From Tumebacillus flagellatus (GTDB taxonomy: Bacteria; Bacillota; Bacilli; Tumebacillales; Tumebacillaceae), in the NCBI RefSeq assembly GCF_000714935.1, contig NZ_JMIR01000018.1:20108-84107 (forward strand): 64,000 nucleotides of DNA. Reading direction: 5' to 3'. Numbering within the stretch: the stretch's first letter is position 1; the number at the start of each line of letters is the position of its first letter. Of this stretch, positions 1 to 6,876 are shown one piece after another. Below the pieces are notes generated by a model. The model searched no databases and was not told the origin of the DNA. It saw only the letters and a program-made list of their open reading frames with translations. Both the position numbers and the translations under genes were made by a program.

Positions 1-95
1 TCCACTTGCTCCAACGTGCGGGAGATCAGGATGCCTTCGCGGGTGGTGTAGGTCTTGACTTCAGAATCCAACTTCAAATTGGAAAGAATGCTCAT
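1..95 (-). CDS. trpE: Anthranilate synthase component I, N-terminal fragment (runs off the window)
   Basis: Only the first 31 codons are present. The start is the ATG at 95, nine bases after a strong AGGAGG site. The visible N-terminus contains TYTTREGILISRTLEQ, which resembles the start of the TrpE type found in fused anthranilate synthases; this is recognition from memory on a short stretch. The stronger argument is the leader: it carries a run of NAG triplets like the TRAP target of Bacillus trp operons. TrpE makes anthranilate from chorismate, the first step of tryptophan synthesis. The rest of the gene lies to the left of the window. Confidence 0.6.
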   Translation of the reverse strand, partial: MSILSNLKLDSEVKTYTTREGILISRTLEQV

Positions 96-103
96 GGGAA
101 ATT

Positions 104-204
104 TCCTCCTCTGTGATAGGAGGACAACAGAACATATGCTGTTCACTAACCTCTACTCTGCTGTCCTGACTCGTCTCATCTCAAACTCTAAGCTCTGTGC
201 TCTA
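104..204 (-). promoter_or_regulatory. TRAP-binding leader with Shine-Dalgarno-sequestering hairpin
   Basis: In the minus-strand RNA from 204 down to 146 I count about eleven NAG triplets (mostly GAG, some UAG and CAG) spaced 4 to 7 bases apart, as in the 11-subunit TRAP target of Bacillus trp leaders. Downstream, UCCUCCU (124-118) can pair with AGGAGGA (110-104), which is the ribosome-binding site of the trpE start at 95. Inside the triplet region AGGACAGCAG (167-158) can instead pair with CUGUUGUCCU (130-121), which would free the binding site. TRAP bound to the triplets should therefore block translation. No terminator T-run is seen, so control looks translational. Confidence 0.7.
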
Positions 205-214
205 AACTGGTTAA

Positions 215-243
215 ATTATAACACCGCTTCAACGGCGCGGCAA
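215..243 (-). promoter_or_regulatory. Promoter for the trpE leader
   Basis: On the minus strand TTGCCG (243-238) is followed after exactly 17 bases by a perfect TATAAT (220-215). The predicted transcript starts just upstream of the triplet-rich leader. It lies between the end of the APH gene and the leader. Confidence 0.7.
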
Positions 244-250
244 TCGAAGC

Positions 251-1012
251 TTACAAAAAACGATTCACCCGCCGGAACCACTCCAACTTCCGCAGATCCA
301 CGTCCGGCGCATAGGATTTCAAAAACACCGGCACCCACGACTCGCCGACATTATAGACGACGCTCTTCACCGCGATGGCGAGATCAAGATAGCGGTCGGC
401 GGTCCCCAGCGCGCCCCAATCGACATACCCGGAGACCGCATCGCCTGCCGGAGTCAGCATGACATTTGGGAAACTGTAATCGCCGTGAATGACGACCAGG
501 TCCTGCTCCGTCGTCTCCGGGCGGGATTGGATCAGCTCTTGCAACTCCGCTTCCGGATTCTCGATTCCTTCCTCCATCAAGCCGCTGTGCAAATTGATCT
601 TGGCGACTTGCAACAGCACGTCTGTGCGCATATCATACGGGCACAGATTCACGGGCAACGTTTCGTGCACGCGGCGCAACCCGGCCGCCAAGAGCGGCAC
701 GATGTCGGCCGCGCGTCCCGCAAAGTGCTCGTCGGCGGCATGCACCCCCGGCACTTCCGACATCAGCAGGTATTCAAACACGCCCTCTTCGCGGAAATCC
801 AGCACGTCCGGCGCCGGCAAGAACTGCGCCGCCCAGCGCGTGCGCTCCGCTTCAAACGCCAAGTCCGAACCCGCCAAGCGGCTCATCATCTTGAGATACC
901 GGGTCGGCTGCCCCTCCAACCCGATCAAGCGATGCAGCGTGGCGCCGGAGCAGCCCACGGTCAATTCCTCCCATCGGCAGTTGCCGATCACTTCCCGAAA
1001 CGTCTGGTTCAT
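251..1012 (-). CDS. Aminoglycoside 3'-phosphotransferase-like kinase (APH family)
   Basis: A 253-residue protein with the APH catalytic loop HGDYSFPN followed by the metal-binding VDWGALG motif and the typical DRYLDLA segment; length fits APH(3')-type enzymes. Such kinases move phosphate from ATP to an aminoglycoside or another small hydroxylated substrate; the substrate here cannot be read from sequence. The ATG at 1012 overlaps the stop of the M48 gene (TAATG), so the two are translationally coupled. A longer reading from 1051 lies inside the upstream gene and adds residues unlike the family. Resistance is possible but not shown. Confidence 0.8.
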   Translation of the reverse strand: MNQTFREVIGNCRWEELTVGCSGATLHRLIGLEGQPTRYLKMMSRLAGSDLAFEAERTRWAAQFLPAPDVLDFREEGVFEYLLMSEVPGVHAADEHFAGRAADIVPLLAAGLRRVHETLPVNLCPYDMRTDVLLQVAKINLHSGLMEEGIENPEAELQELIQSRPETTEQDLVVIHGDYSFPNVMLTPAGDAVSGYVDWGALGTADRYLDLAIAVKSVVYNVGESWVPVFLKSYAPDVDLRKLEWFRRVNRFL

Positions 1013-2316
1013 TACCAAACCCGCCACCCTTCCGCCACGATGTCCATCCATTTGTTGTGCGTCTTCGCATACAGAGCGCTCAGTTCTTTTTCCAGCGCGC
1101 GCTCGTCATCCGGCGACAATTCGATGCGCGGGGTGGATTCCACGCTCTTCATCAACTCGATTCGGTACGCGCTCGGCGGATGGGTGACGTCCAAACGGGA
1201 GTCTTCCCGCAAACTGAGGCGGCGCAAACGTTCGATCTCCGTATCCGGGATGTTCGCAACTTCACTTCGCAACAGCGAGACGAGGTCTTCATGCTTGTTG
1301 AAATAACACTTGTGAATCGTATACTGGAACGTCTGCGTCCAGAACAATTTCTGCAGCATCGACTCCATCGCTTCCCGTCCGCTCTGTTGCATCGCCAACA
1401 AATCCGCGTAATACTCCGCCCGCTGCGAATCGCGGAACAGCAAGTGCACCAATCCCATGCCAGTCCAGATCAAACTATACGCGAACAAGCGCATCAAGAG
1501 CAGCACCGGCATCAGCAGAACCCCTAGCAAGCCATTGCCGAACAGCGAAACCGGATAGATCATTTCCGCCCAGGTAAACAAATTCTCGTACGCCTGCGAC
1601 ACATAGAAGCCGCGGTTGCTGTCTCCGTTGGCTCCGTGCGCGGTCTCATGGGCTAGCAACGCCACTTTTTCCTGACCGTTCAGCACGGACAGGAGCGGCA
1701 CCCCGACCCCGATGTACTTCTTGCCAAGCCCCGCCGAGTAAAAGTACGCGTTGTAATCGTGGGAGAAGACCAACCCGTCCACGCGCTTCGTGCCCATCGA
1801 ATCGGCGAGATCATCGACCAATTTGTACAGCGTCGAGAACTCGTTGCGGTCGAGGAGGTGTTGCTTCTTCGGTTTTTTCCGCCATTTTGGAAGCGACACC
1901 CACGCCAACAGCGCCACCACCGTCCCCCAGATGTAACACGAAACCATCCCCTCCGTGACCGCGACGTAATACAACCAAGCCGCCGCCGCCACAAAAATCA
2001 ACGTCACCCCGTGCACGACGGTCGCGATGGCGTACGCGAGCAACTTGGCGGGCGTGAACTTTCTTTTCAATGAAGAGGCTCGTCCTTGTACTTCTCGGAA
2101 CAGACCTTCGCTCATCTTGGAGCCGAGTTGCAGCATGACTTTCTCAAAGCGGTTGGCAGGCTCCCGCTTCTCTTCGTCCGCCAAGTTCCAGTTGCAGCTC
2201 GGGCACCACGATTTGTACCCCGGCGTGTGCGGCAAGCCCGCTTTGCACTCCGGGCATTCTTTCCTTGTTTCTTGCGCATTCCCCAATGCGTTCGGAAGCG
2301 TCGCTGTTTGACTCAT
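1012..2316 (-). CDS. Zinc-ribbon M48 family membrane metalloprotease
   Basis: The N-terminus has a zinc ribbon (CPEC at 21-24 and CPSC at 38-41), followed by a pair of membrane segments, then the M48 motif HETAH near residue 219 and another long hydrophobic region. M48 (HtpX/Ste24-like) enzymes are zinc proteases with the active site on the cytoplasmic face. The ATG at 2316 follows GGGGGA by about ten bases; an ATG at 2334 is possible. It is the first gene of a two-gene operon with the APH-like kinase, coupled by TAATG. The function of the pair is unknown. Confidence 0.8.
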   Translation of the reverse strand: MSQTATLPNALGNAQETRKECPECKAGLPHTPGYKSWCPSCNWNLADEEKREPANRFEKVMLQLGSKMSEGLFREVQGRASSLKRKFTPAKLLAYAIATVVHGVTLIFVAAAAWLYYVAVTEGMVSCYIWGTVVALLAWVSLPKWRKKPKKQHLLDRNEFSTLYKLVDDLADSMGTKRVDGLVFSHDYNAYFYSAGLGKKYIGVGVPLLSVLNGQEKVALLAHETAHGANGDSNRGFYVSQAYENLFTWAEMIYPVSLFGNGLLGVLLMPVLLLMRLFAYSLIWTGMGLVHLLFRDSQRAEYYADLLAMQQSGREAMESMLQKLFWTQTFQYTIHKCYFNKHEDLVSLLRSEVANIPDTEIERLRRLSLREDSRLDVTHPPSAYRIELMKSVESTPRIELSPDDERALEKELSALYAKTHNKWMDIVAEGWRVW

Positions 2317-2628
2317 CTCTTTGCAATCCCCCATCGCTTCGATTCAACATGTAATTCTGCAATTCTTCACTTGTATTTTATTCGCCCCGCCGCTTTCTTC
2401 AACCTCCCTAATAAAAGGCCCAAATTCCGCCAAATCAGCGGATTCAGGCTCTTCTTGGCGTTGGCGTCCGTTTTTTCGCTTGGTGGCTTGAACGGCTGTT
2501 GCGATTATGGGGGGAGTCGGAGCCGGGCAAAAGCAGTCGATTTGTTATGAGGATTCCGATTTCCGAGCAGGTTTGCTACAATTGCCCTGTTGTGTCAATT
2601 CAATAGCCGGAATGGAGGCTGTATCACA
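2317..2628. other. Divergent intergenic region, no confident gene
   Basis: This gap separates the minus-strand M48 operon from plus-strand tenA. A TACAAT at 2566-2571 with a poor -35 is the only promoter-like signal toward tenA. I looked for a TPP riboswitch in front of tenA and see no conserved THI-box elements. On the minus strand, 2381-2516 holds about 45 sense codons of protein-like composition with no usable start codon, perhaps a remnant. Confidence 0.35.
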
Positions 2629-3315
2629 ATGAAATTTTCGGAATCCCTGCGTCAGAAGGTCGAAGCGAGCTGGCAAGCGAGTTTTGACCACCCGTTTGTC
2701 ACCGGAGTGGCGGACGGGTCGCTTCCTTTGGAGTGCTTCAAACATTATGTGCTGAACGACTCCTACTACCTCTCTGTCTTCGCAAAAGTACAGGCGCTCG
2801 GCGCGGCGCGCGCAGGAGACCTCTACACGATGTCGCGCATGGCGCACCACGCCCAAGGCACGTATGAAGCGGAGATGGAGTTGCACCGCAACTTCACCGT
2901 GCGCCTTGGGATCACCGATGAGCAAAAAGCGGCGTTCCAACCGGCGCCGTCCGCGTACAGCTACGCCAACCACCTGATCGCCGTCGGCTACACGGGGACG
3001 CTCGGCGAGATTCTCGCCGCGATCTTGCCGTGCTACTGGCTGTATTGGGAGATCGGCAAGCGCTATGTCGGCGTAGAATCGCCGGAGCCGGTCTACCAAG
3101 ACTGGATCAACGCGTACGGCGGCGAGTGGTTCGGCGAATTGGTCGCCGAGCAGATCAACCGTCTCGACGAGTTGGCGGAAGCGGCGTCGGACGAAGAGAA
3201 GCGGCGGATGGAGCGTCATTTTATTTTGAGCAGCGACTATGAGTATTCGTTCTGGCAGATGGCGTACACACTGGAGAAGTGGCCATTTGCAGAGAAGGAG
3301 ACGGTATCGAAATGA
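2629..3315 (+). CDS. tenA: TenA family aminopyrimidine aminohydrolase / thiaminase II
   Basis: A 228-residue protein of TenA length with the family residues in their Bacillus positions: Asp44 in YVLNDSYYL and the catalytic Cys135 in ILPCYWLYWEIG, plus the C-terminal YEYSFWQMAY segment. TenA hydrolyses 4-amino-5-aminomethyl-2-methylpyrimidine (or thiamine) so that the pyrimidine is salvaged. The ATG at 2629 has GGAGG ten bases upstream; an ATG at 2590 is less well placed. The stop overlaps the next gene by ATGA, so tenA and the DUF952 gene form an operon. Unlike many thiamine genes it shows no TPP riboswitch. Confidence 0.92.
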   Translation: MKFSESLRQKVEASWQASFDHPFVTGVADGSLPLECFKHYVLNDSYYLSVFAKVQALGAARAGDLYTMSRMAHHAQGTYEAEMELHRNFTVRLGITDEQKAAFQPAPSAYSYANHLIAVGYTGTLGEILAAILPCYWLYWEIGKRYVGVESPEPVYQDWINAYGGEWFGELVAEQINRLDELAEAASDEEKRRMERHFILSSDYEYSFWQMAYTLEKWPFAEKETVSK

Positions 3316-3641
3316 ACGTGATCTACTGTTTGACGCCTGCCCCGTATTGGCAGCAATTCGAGGGCAAGGCGGAATACCTTCCCCGCGATTATGAAGAGGA
3401 AGGCTTCATTCACGCGACCAAGGGGGACGACCTGTTGGAGCGCGTGATGAACCGCGTGTATACGACGTATGAAGGCGAGTTGTTGCTGCTCGTGATCGAC
3501 GAAGACCGCGTGAAATCGGAGGTCAAGTACGAGCAAGCGAGCGACGGCGACCTCTACCCGCACATCTACGGCCCGCTGAACACCGACGCGATCGTGGAGA
3601 TTCGCCAGATGGAACGCGGTCCTGCCGGCTGGACGGTCTAA
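3312..3641 (+). CDS. DUF952 family protein
   Basis: A compact 109-residue protein with the DUF952 pattern: VIYCLTPAPYW near the start, then EEGFIHATKGD, then a C-terminal LYPHIYGPLNTDAI. The family adopts a fold related to ADP-ribosyl-binding or glutathione S-transferase-adjacent domains in some annotations, but no reaction is established. The ATG overlaps the tenA stop (ATGA at 3312-3315), so the two are co-translated. Function is not inferable beyond the operon link. Confidence 0.85.
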   Translation: MNVIYCLTPAPYWQQFEGKAEYLPRDYEEEGFIHATKGDDLLERVMNRVYTTYEGELLLLVIDEDRVKSEVKYEQASDGDLYPHIYGPLNTDAIVEIRQMERGPAGWTV

Positions 3642-3642
3642 G

Positions 3643-3856
3643 ATGGAGCCGATTCGGCTCGGCGCGTTGATGCAGCATCCCCCGTTGATCATCCCCGACA
3701 TCGGCGGCGACGAACGCGCACTCGTGCGCGAGACGGAGCTTGCCAAACATCCGCTCCAATGAAGAGCAAGTGCAAATCGCGCTGGAGAAAGCCGGGATTG
3801 CGACTGATGAGAAAGGCGTGTAGTATTACCGGTTTGAAGTGACGAGGTATCACTAA
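3643..3856 (+). pseudogene. Remnant of an AmmeMemoRadiSam (Memo/AMMECR1) gene with large internal deletion
   Basis: The first frame (3643-3762) reads GALMQHPPLIIPDIGGDERA, the N-terminal signature of Memo-like class III dioxygenase proteins of the AmmeMemoRadiSam system. A different frame (3746-3856) then reads EEQVQIALEKAGI and, after an in-frame TAG, YYRFEVTRYH, which resembles the C-terminal end of the AMMECR1 domain. The middle of the protein, several hundred residues, is missing. The gene is therefore a deletion scar carrying a frame change and a stop. It starts one base after the DUF952 stop. Confidence 0.65.
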
Positions 3857-3857
3857 G

Positions 3858-3896
3858 AAAAAAAGAGACCAGCCTTGACGGGGCAGGTCTCTTTTT
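3858..3896. terminator. Bidirectional terminator
   Basis: AAAAAGAGACC and GGTCTCTTTTT form an 11-bp stem flanked by A and T runs, so it can stop transcription from both sides. The stop codon of the minus-strand gene at 3895 lies in the T-run. Confidence 0.85.
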
Positions 3897-4311
3897 AATG
3901 ATCGCCGTAGAGGGCGAGGTATTCCTCCACCCCTTGAAGCGCCGCGGTGATGAATGTTTGATCCGTCGTGAACTCAGCCTTTATGGCGATCGATCCAAGG
4001 CCATAGTCGTTCCAATAGCATTCGACCTGCACTTTGCCTACCTTCTCATAGGTCAAATTCAAGATCATTTCATGCCCGATCGTCGAGAAGGACACCGTCC
4101 CCTCTAAGTTCTCGTTGCTTTGCCGCAACGCTTCGTAAAAAGCACGCACCAGTTTCTGCGATGTTCTTTCATCTTTCAAGATACGAAATGTGCCACACTT
4201 GAGATCAATCATTACTTGGAGGAGTTGACCATCATACGGGTCGTCTTCCTCAAACCCCTTCAACTCCACCCGAACATGTTCCCGTTCATTTCTCACGTTG
4301 AAAATCTCCAT
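3895..4311 (-). CDS. WapI/Imm-like immunity protein candidate
   Basis: A 138-residue soluble beta-rich protein without signal peptide. The pattern of a hydrophobic N-terminal strand, a long middle helix, a strand pair, then EFTTDQTFITAALQGVEEYL resembles WapI-type immunity proteins, which block contact-dependent toxins; this is a weak, pattern-level call. It stands alone: no toxin gene is adjacent. The start ATG is preceded by a G-rich AGGGGG site. Alternative: an unassigned conserved protein. Confidence 0.4.
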   Translation of the reverse strand: MEIFNVRNEREHVRVELKGFEEDDPYDGQLLQVMIDLKCGTFRILKDERTSQKLVRAFYEALRQSNENLEGTVSFSTIGHEMILNLTYEKVGKVQVECYWNDYGLGSIAIKAEFTTDQTFITAALQGVEEYLALYGDH

Positions 4312-4410
4312 CTCAACCCGCCCCCTCTCTGTTTCCCCTCATTCTACCATCGCCGCTGATTCTTTGGTAAACTAATCCCAGAACTTCTCAGAAAGCTAGG
4401 TGACCTCTAG

Positions 4411-5202
4411 ATGGCATACGCAGAAATCAACGGCACCACCCTTTACTACGAGACGGCGGGCAGCGGATATCCGTTGGTGTTCATCCACGGCTTCAACTTG
4501 GACTCCCGCCTGTGGGACGAGCAGTTTGCCGAATTGCAGAAGCATTTTCAAGTCATTCGCTACGACATGCGCGGCTTTGGACAATCCGGCCCGGCAGCGG
4601 GCGACTTTTCCAACTACGACGACCTCGCCGCACTGCTCGACCATCTCGGCGTCGAGCGCGCGCATGTTTGCGGTCTGTCGTTTGGCGGCTACTCCGCGCT
4701 GGAATTCACCGTCGCGCACCCGCAGAAAGTCAACAAGCTCGTTCTCGTTTCCAGCGGACTCAACGGCTTCCCGATGACCGATGTGCGCAAGGAAGACATC
4801 GCGACGTTCAACTCCGTTGTGCAAACGGGAGACGTGAACGCCGTCGCCAACGTGTTCGCCAACCAGTGGCTCGAAGGTCCTGGCCAAGCGCCGGGCCGCG
4901 TCCCGACCGAAGTGCGCGAACGCTTCCTCGACATGGTCTTCCACGCGTTCGCCCTGCCGAAGCCGGAGAACTTCCCGAAATTCCTTCAGCCGCCTGTCAT
5001 CGAGCGCTTGCACGAAATCAAAGCGCCGACCCTGATTCTCGCGGGAGAGCTCGACTACCCGGACATGTCGCAAATCGCCACCCTGCTCCACGGCCGCATC
5101 ACGCTCTCCGAACTGGTGGTGCTCCCGAACATCGCGCACATCATCAACTTGGAAATCCCCGTGCAGTTCAACGACATGGTGCTCGATTTCCTCCAGATGT
5201 AA
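4411..5202 (+). CDS. Alpha/beta hydrolase
   Basis: A 263-residue single-domain alpha/beta hydrolase. The oxyanion region is FIHGF, the nucleophile elbow is GLSFGG with Ser near residue 95, and the acid is the Asp of GELDYPD. At the usual catalytic His position the sequence is NIAHIINLEIP. No signal peptide, so it acts in the cytoplasm; the substrate (ester, lactone or similar) cannot be told. The start follows AGGTGA. It is monocistronic, with a terminator 90 bases downstream. Confidence 0.85.
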   Translation: MAYAEINGTTLYYETAGSGYPLVFIHGFNLDSRLWDEQFAELQKHFQVIRYDMRGFGQSGPAAGDFSNYDDLAALLDHLGVERAHVCGLSFGGYSALEFTVAHPQKVNKLVLVSSGLNGFPMTDVRKEDIATFNSVVQTGDVNAVANVFANQWLEGPGQAPGRVPTEVRERFLDMVFHAFALPKPENFPKFLQPPVIERLHEIKAPTLILAGELDYPDMSQIATLLHGRITLSELVVLPNIAHIINLEIPVQFNDMVLDFLQM

Positions 5203-5292
5203 GAAAACCGCGCCTCGCTCCGGCATCCCAACCCGCAAGGAGCCCGGCAGTACGCCAACGCGATTCTGGCAACGCTTTCCTTACCGTTTGCA

Positions 5293-5330
5293 AAAGAGTC
5301 TCCGACCAGCACGGGTCGGGGACTTTTTTT
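5293..5330 (+). terminator. Rho-independent terminator after the hydrolase gene
   Basis: AGTCTCCGACC pairs with GGTCGGGGACT (one wobble) around a short loop, followed by seven T. Confidence 0.85.
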
Positions 5331-5340
5331 GCCTCGAATC

Positions 5341-5349
5341 TGGTACAAT
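5341..5349 (+). promoter_or_regulatory. Extended -10 promoter for the GNAT gene
   Basis: TGGTACAAT is an extended -10 element (TGn plus TACAAT) placed just after the preceding terminator and 25 bases before the GNAT start. No good -35 is visible. Confidence 0.45.
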
Positions 5350-5373
5350 GAGTGCTAGAAATGGGGTGGAAAT

Positions 5374-6222
5374 ATGTTACAAATCACAAAACTGGATGAG
5401 CGCCATATCGCCGACTTGGTGGCGCTTTCAGATTCGATCGGCTGGGATTATGCCCCGCCGGAATTGCGGTTTCTGCTGTCGGTCGGTGTGATGTACGGAC
5501 ATGTCGACGAGGAAGGTCGTGCCGTGTCCAGCGCGGCGGTGTTTCCCTATACGGGGCTTGCGTCGATCGGCGGCGTGATGGTCGACCCGAAGTACAGGCG
5601 TCTGGGTTTAGGAACGAAGGTGATGAACCGTGTCTTGGAGGACAAGCCCGGCATCCCGGCGATGCTCGTGGCGACGGCGCAAGGGCAGTTGCTCTATGAA
5701 TCGATGGGATTTCATACCGTCGGGACGCTGCATAAGTTTTTGGCGGACACGTATGTGCCCGTTGCTGATGTGCCGCTTCCGGACGGGTATGAGTTGACAC
5801 CGCTGAATCCCGCCGAACTGGAGTGGGAGCGCCTCGTACAGCTCGATGCTGAAGCGATCGGAGCGGTGCGCCGAAGATTTCTGGAACGACGAGTGCAACA
5901 AGCGGTCGACGGACTTCTCCTGCGCCGGGCGGGGTCCGTTGTCGGATTTGCCCTCGCGGTCCAAGGCCCGGTCTACCGCGTCATCGGCCCCGTTGTCGCG
6001 CCCAATGCGGAAACCGCGCTTGCGATGGTCGATACTTTGGCGCGTCGCCATGACGGAGCGCTTCGCATCGACATCCCCTCGGAACAAACCGAACTGACCC
6101 GTGCCCTGCCTCCCCGCGGCTTCCGTCTCGCCAACGTCCCGCCCGTGATGCTGATCGGTGCGGAACACCTGCCGCCGCGTCAGGGCACCCTGTTCGCCAT
6201 TTCCGCACAAGCCTATGGATGA
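5374..6222 (+). CDS. GNAT family N-acetyltransferase
   Basis: A 282-residue protein. The first 130 residues are a GNAT domain with the acetyl-CoA loop RRLGLGTKVM and the following strand and helix QLLYESMGFHTVGT. The second half has the outline of a further, weaker GNAT-like domain, as in two-domain acetyltransferases. The acceptor is unknown. The start follows GGGGTGG. It is monocistronic, bounded by its own promoter and a strong terminator. Confidence 0.85.
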   Translation: MLQITKLDERHIADLVALSDSIGWDYAPPELRFLLSVGVMYGHVDEEGRAVSSAAVFPYTGLASIGGVMVDPKYRRLGLGTKVMNRVLEDKPGIPAMLVATAQGQLLYESMGFHTVGTLHKFLADTYVPVADVPLPDGYELTPLNPAELEWERLVQLDAEAIGAVRRRFLERRVQQAVDGLLLRRAGSVVGFALAVQGPVYRVIGPVVAPNAETALAMVDTLARRHDGALRIDIPSEQTELTRALPPRGFRLANVPPVMLIGAEHLPPRQGTLFAISAQAYG

Positions 6223-6270
6223 GAAAAAAGGATCGATCTCGCACGGACGGCGGGGTAGATCCTTTTTTCT
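6223..6270. terminator. Bidirectional terminator
   Basis: GAAAAAAGGATC and GATCCTTTTTTC flank a 23-base loop, directly between the GNAT stop and the convergent gene ending at 6274. Confidence 0.75.
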
Positions 6271-6273
6271 TCT

Positions 6274-6798
6274 CTATAAACGATGAAGAAGCTCGTCATA
6301 CTCCTTCCAAAACTTCTCCGTGAGCTCCCGTTCCCACTCATCAAAGATCTGCTTGGGCGTGCTGAAATAAAACTCTTTGGCTTGGCGGGCGAACGACAGC
6401 ACTTGCTCTCGATAGCGTTCTCTGGACATCCGAACCTGCAAACCCGGATAAAACTGTTTCCCTTCTTCTTGGCTGTACCACGTGCGAAAGTCGTCCAAGA
6501 TGACATCGTCCCCCTCAAACCGCACATTCCAGTCCGCACAGACGTAACAACCCATTCCTTCCAGCAACCCGCCGCAACAGTTAAACATCGGCTGGTGACG
6601 AAACTCGACGGTGTGACGCCCGTCCCGCAAGGATTTCAGCAAGAGTAACCCAGTCACGTTAATTGTCCAATTCTGCTCCTCGTCCGAGAGCACGATGTCA
6701 TGGACTTTGAGGAAGATGTGGCCGTGCGAGCAGATGTCATACGACCCGGCGTCCGGGGAACTCCACTCTTGGTGCAAGATACGAAGTTCAAACGACAA
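6274..6798 (-). CDS. Conserved hypothetical protein, TTG start
   Basis: A 174-residue soluble protein that I do not recognise. It has no signal peptide; a central stretch carries a CC pair and two further Cys (FNCCGG, CYVCADW), and the C-terminal third is charged and helical. The start is the TTG at 6798, eight bases after GGGAGGAG. A longer ATG reading from 6843 would run back through the terminator of rocA and is rejected. It lies directly downstream of rocA, beyond that terminator, so read-through could express it. Confidence 0.65.
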   Translation of the reverse strand: MSFELRILHQEWSSPDAGSYDICSHGHIFLKVHDIVLSDEEQNWTINVTGLLLLKSLRDGRHTVEFRHQPMFNCCGGLLEGMGCYVCADWNVRFEGDDVILDDFRTWYSQEEGKQFYPGLQVRMSRERYREQVLSFARQAKEFYFSTPKQIFDEWERELTEKFWKEYDELLHRL

Positions 6799-6819
6799 AT
6801 TTTTATCTCCTCCCGACAG

Positions 6820-6859
6820 AAAAAAAGAACCTGAAGCGCACACTCGCGCCTCAAGTTCT
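6820..6859 (-). terminator. Terminator of the rocDA operon
   Basis: On the minus strand AGAACTTGAGGCGC pairs with GCGCTTCAGGTTCT (wobbles included), followed by a seven-T run. It lies 17 bases after the rocA stop. Confidence 0.85.
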
Positions 6860-6876
6860 CTACTTCTACCAAAACG

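Noticed and set aside
2480..2628. TPP riboswitch before tenA
   Set aside because: I looked for the conserved CTGAGA and ACCTGATC elements and they are absent.
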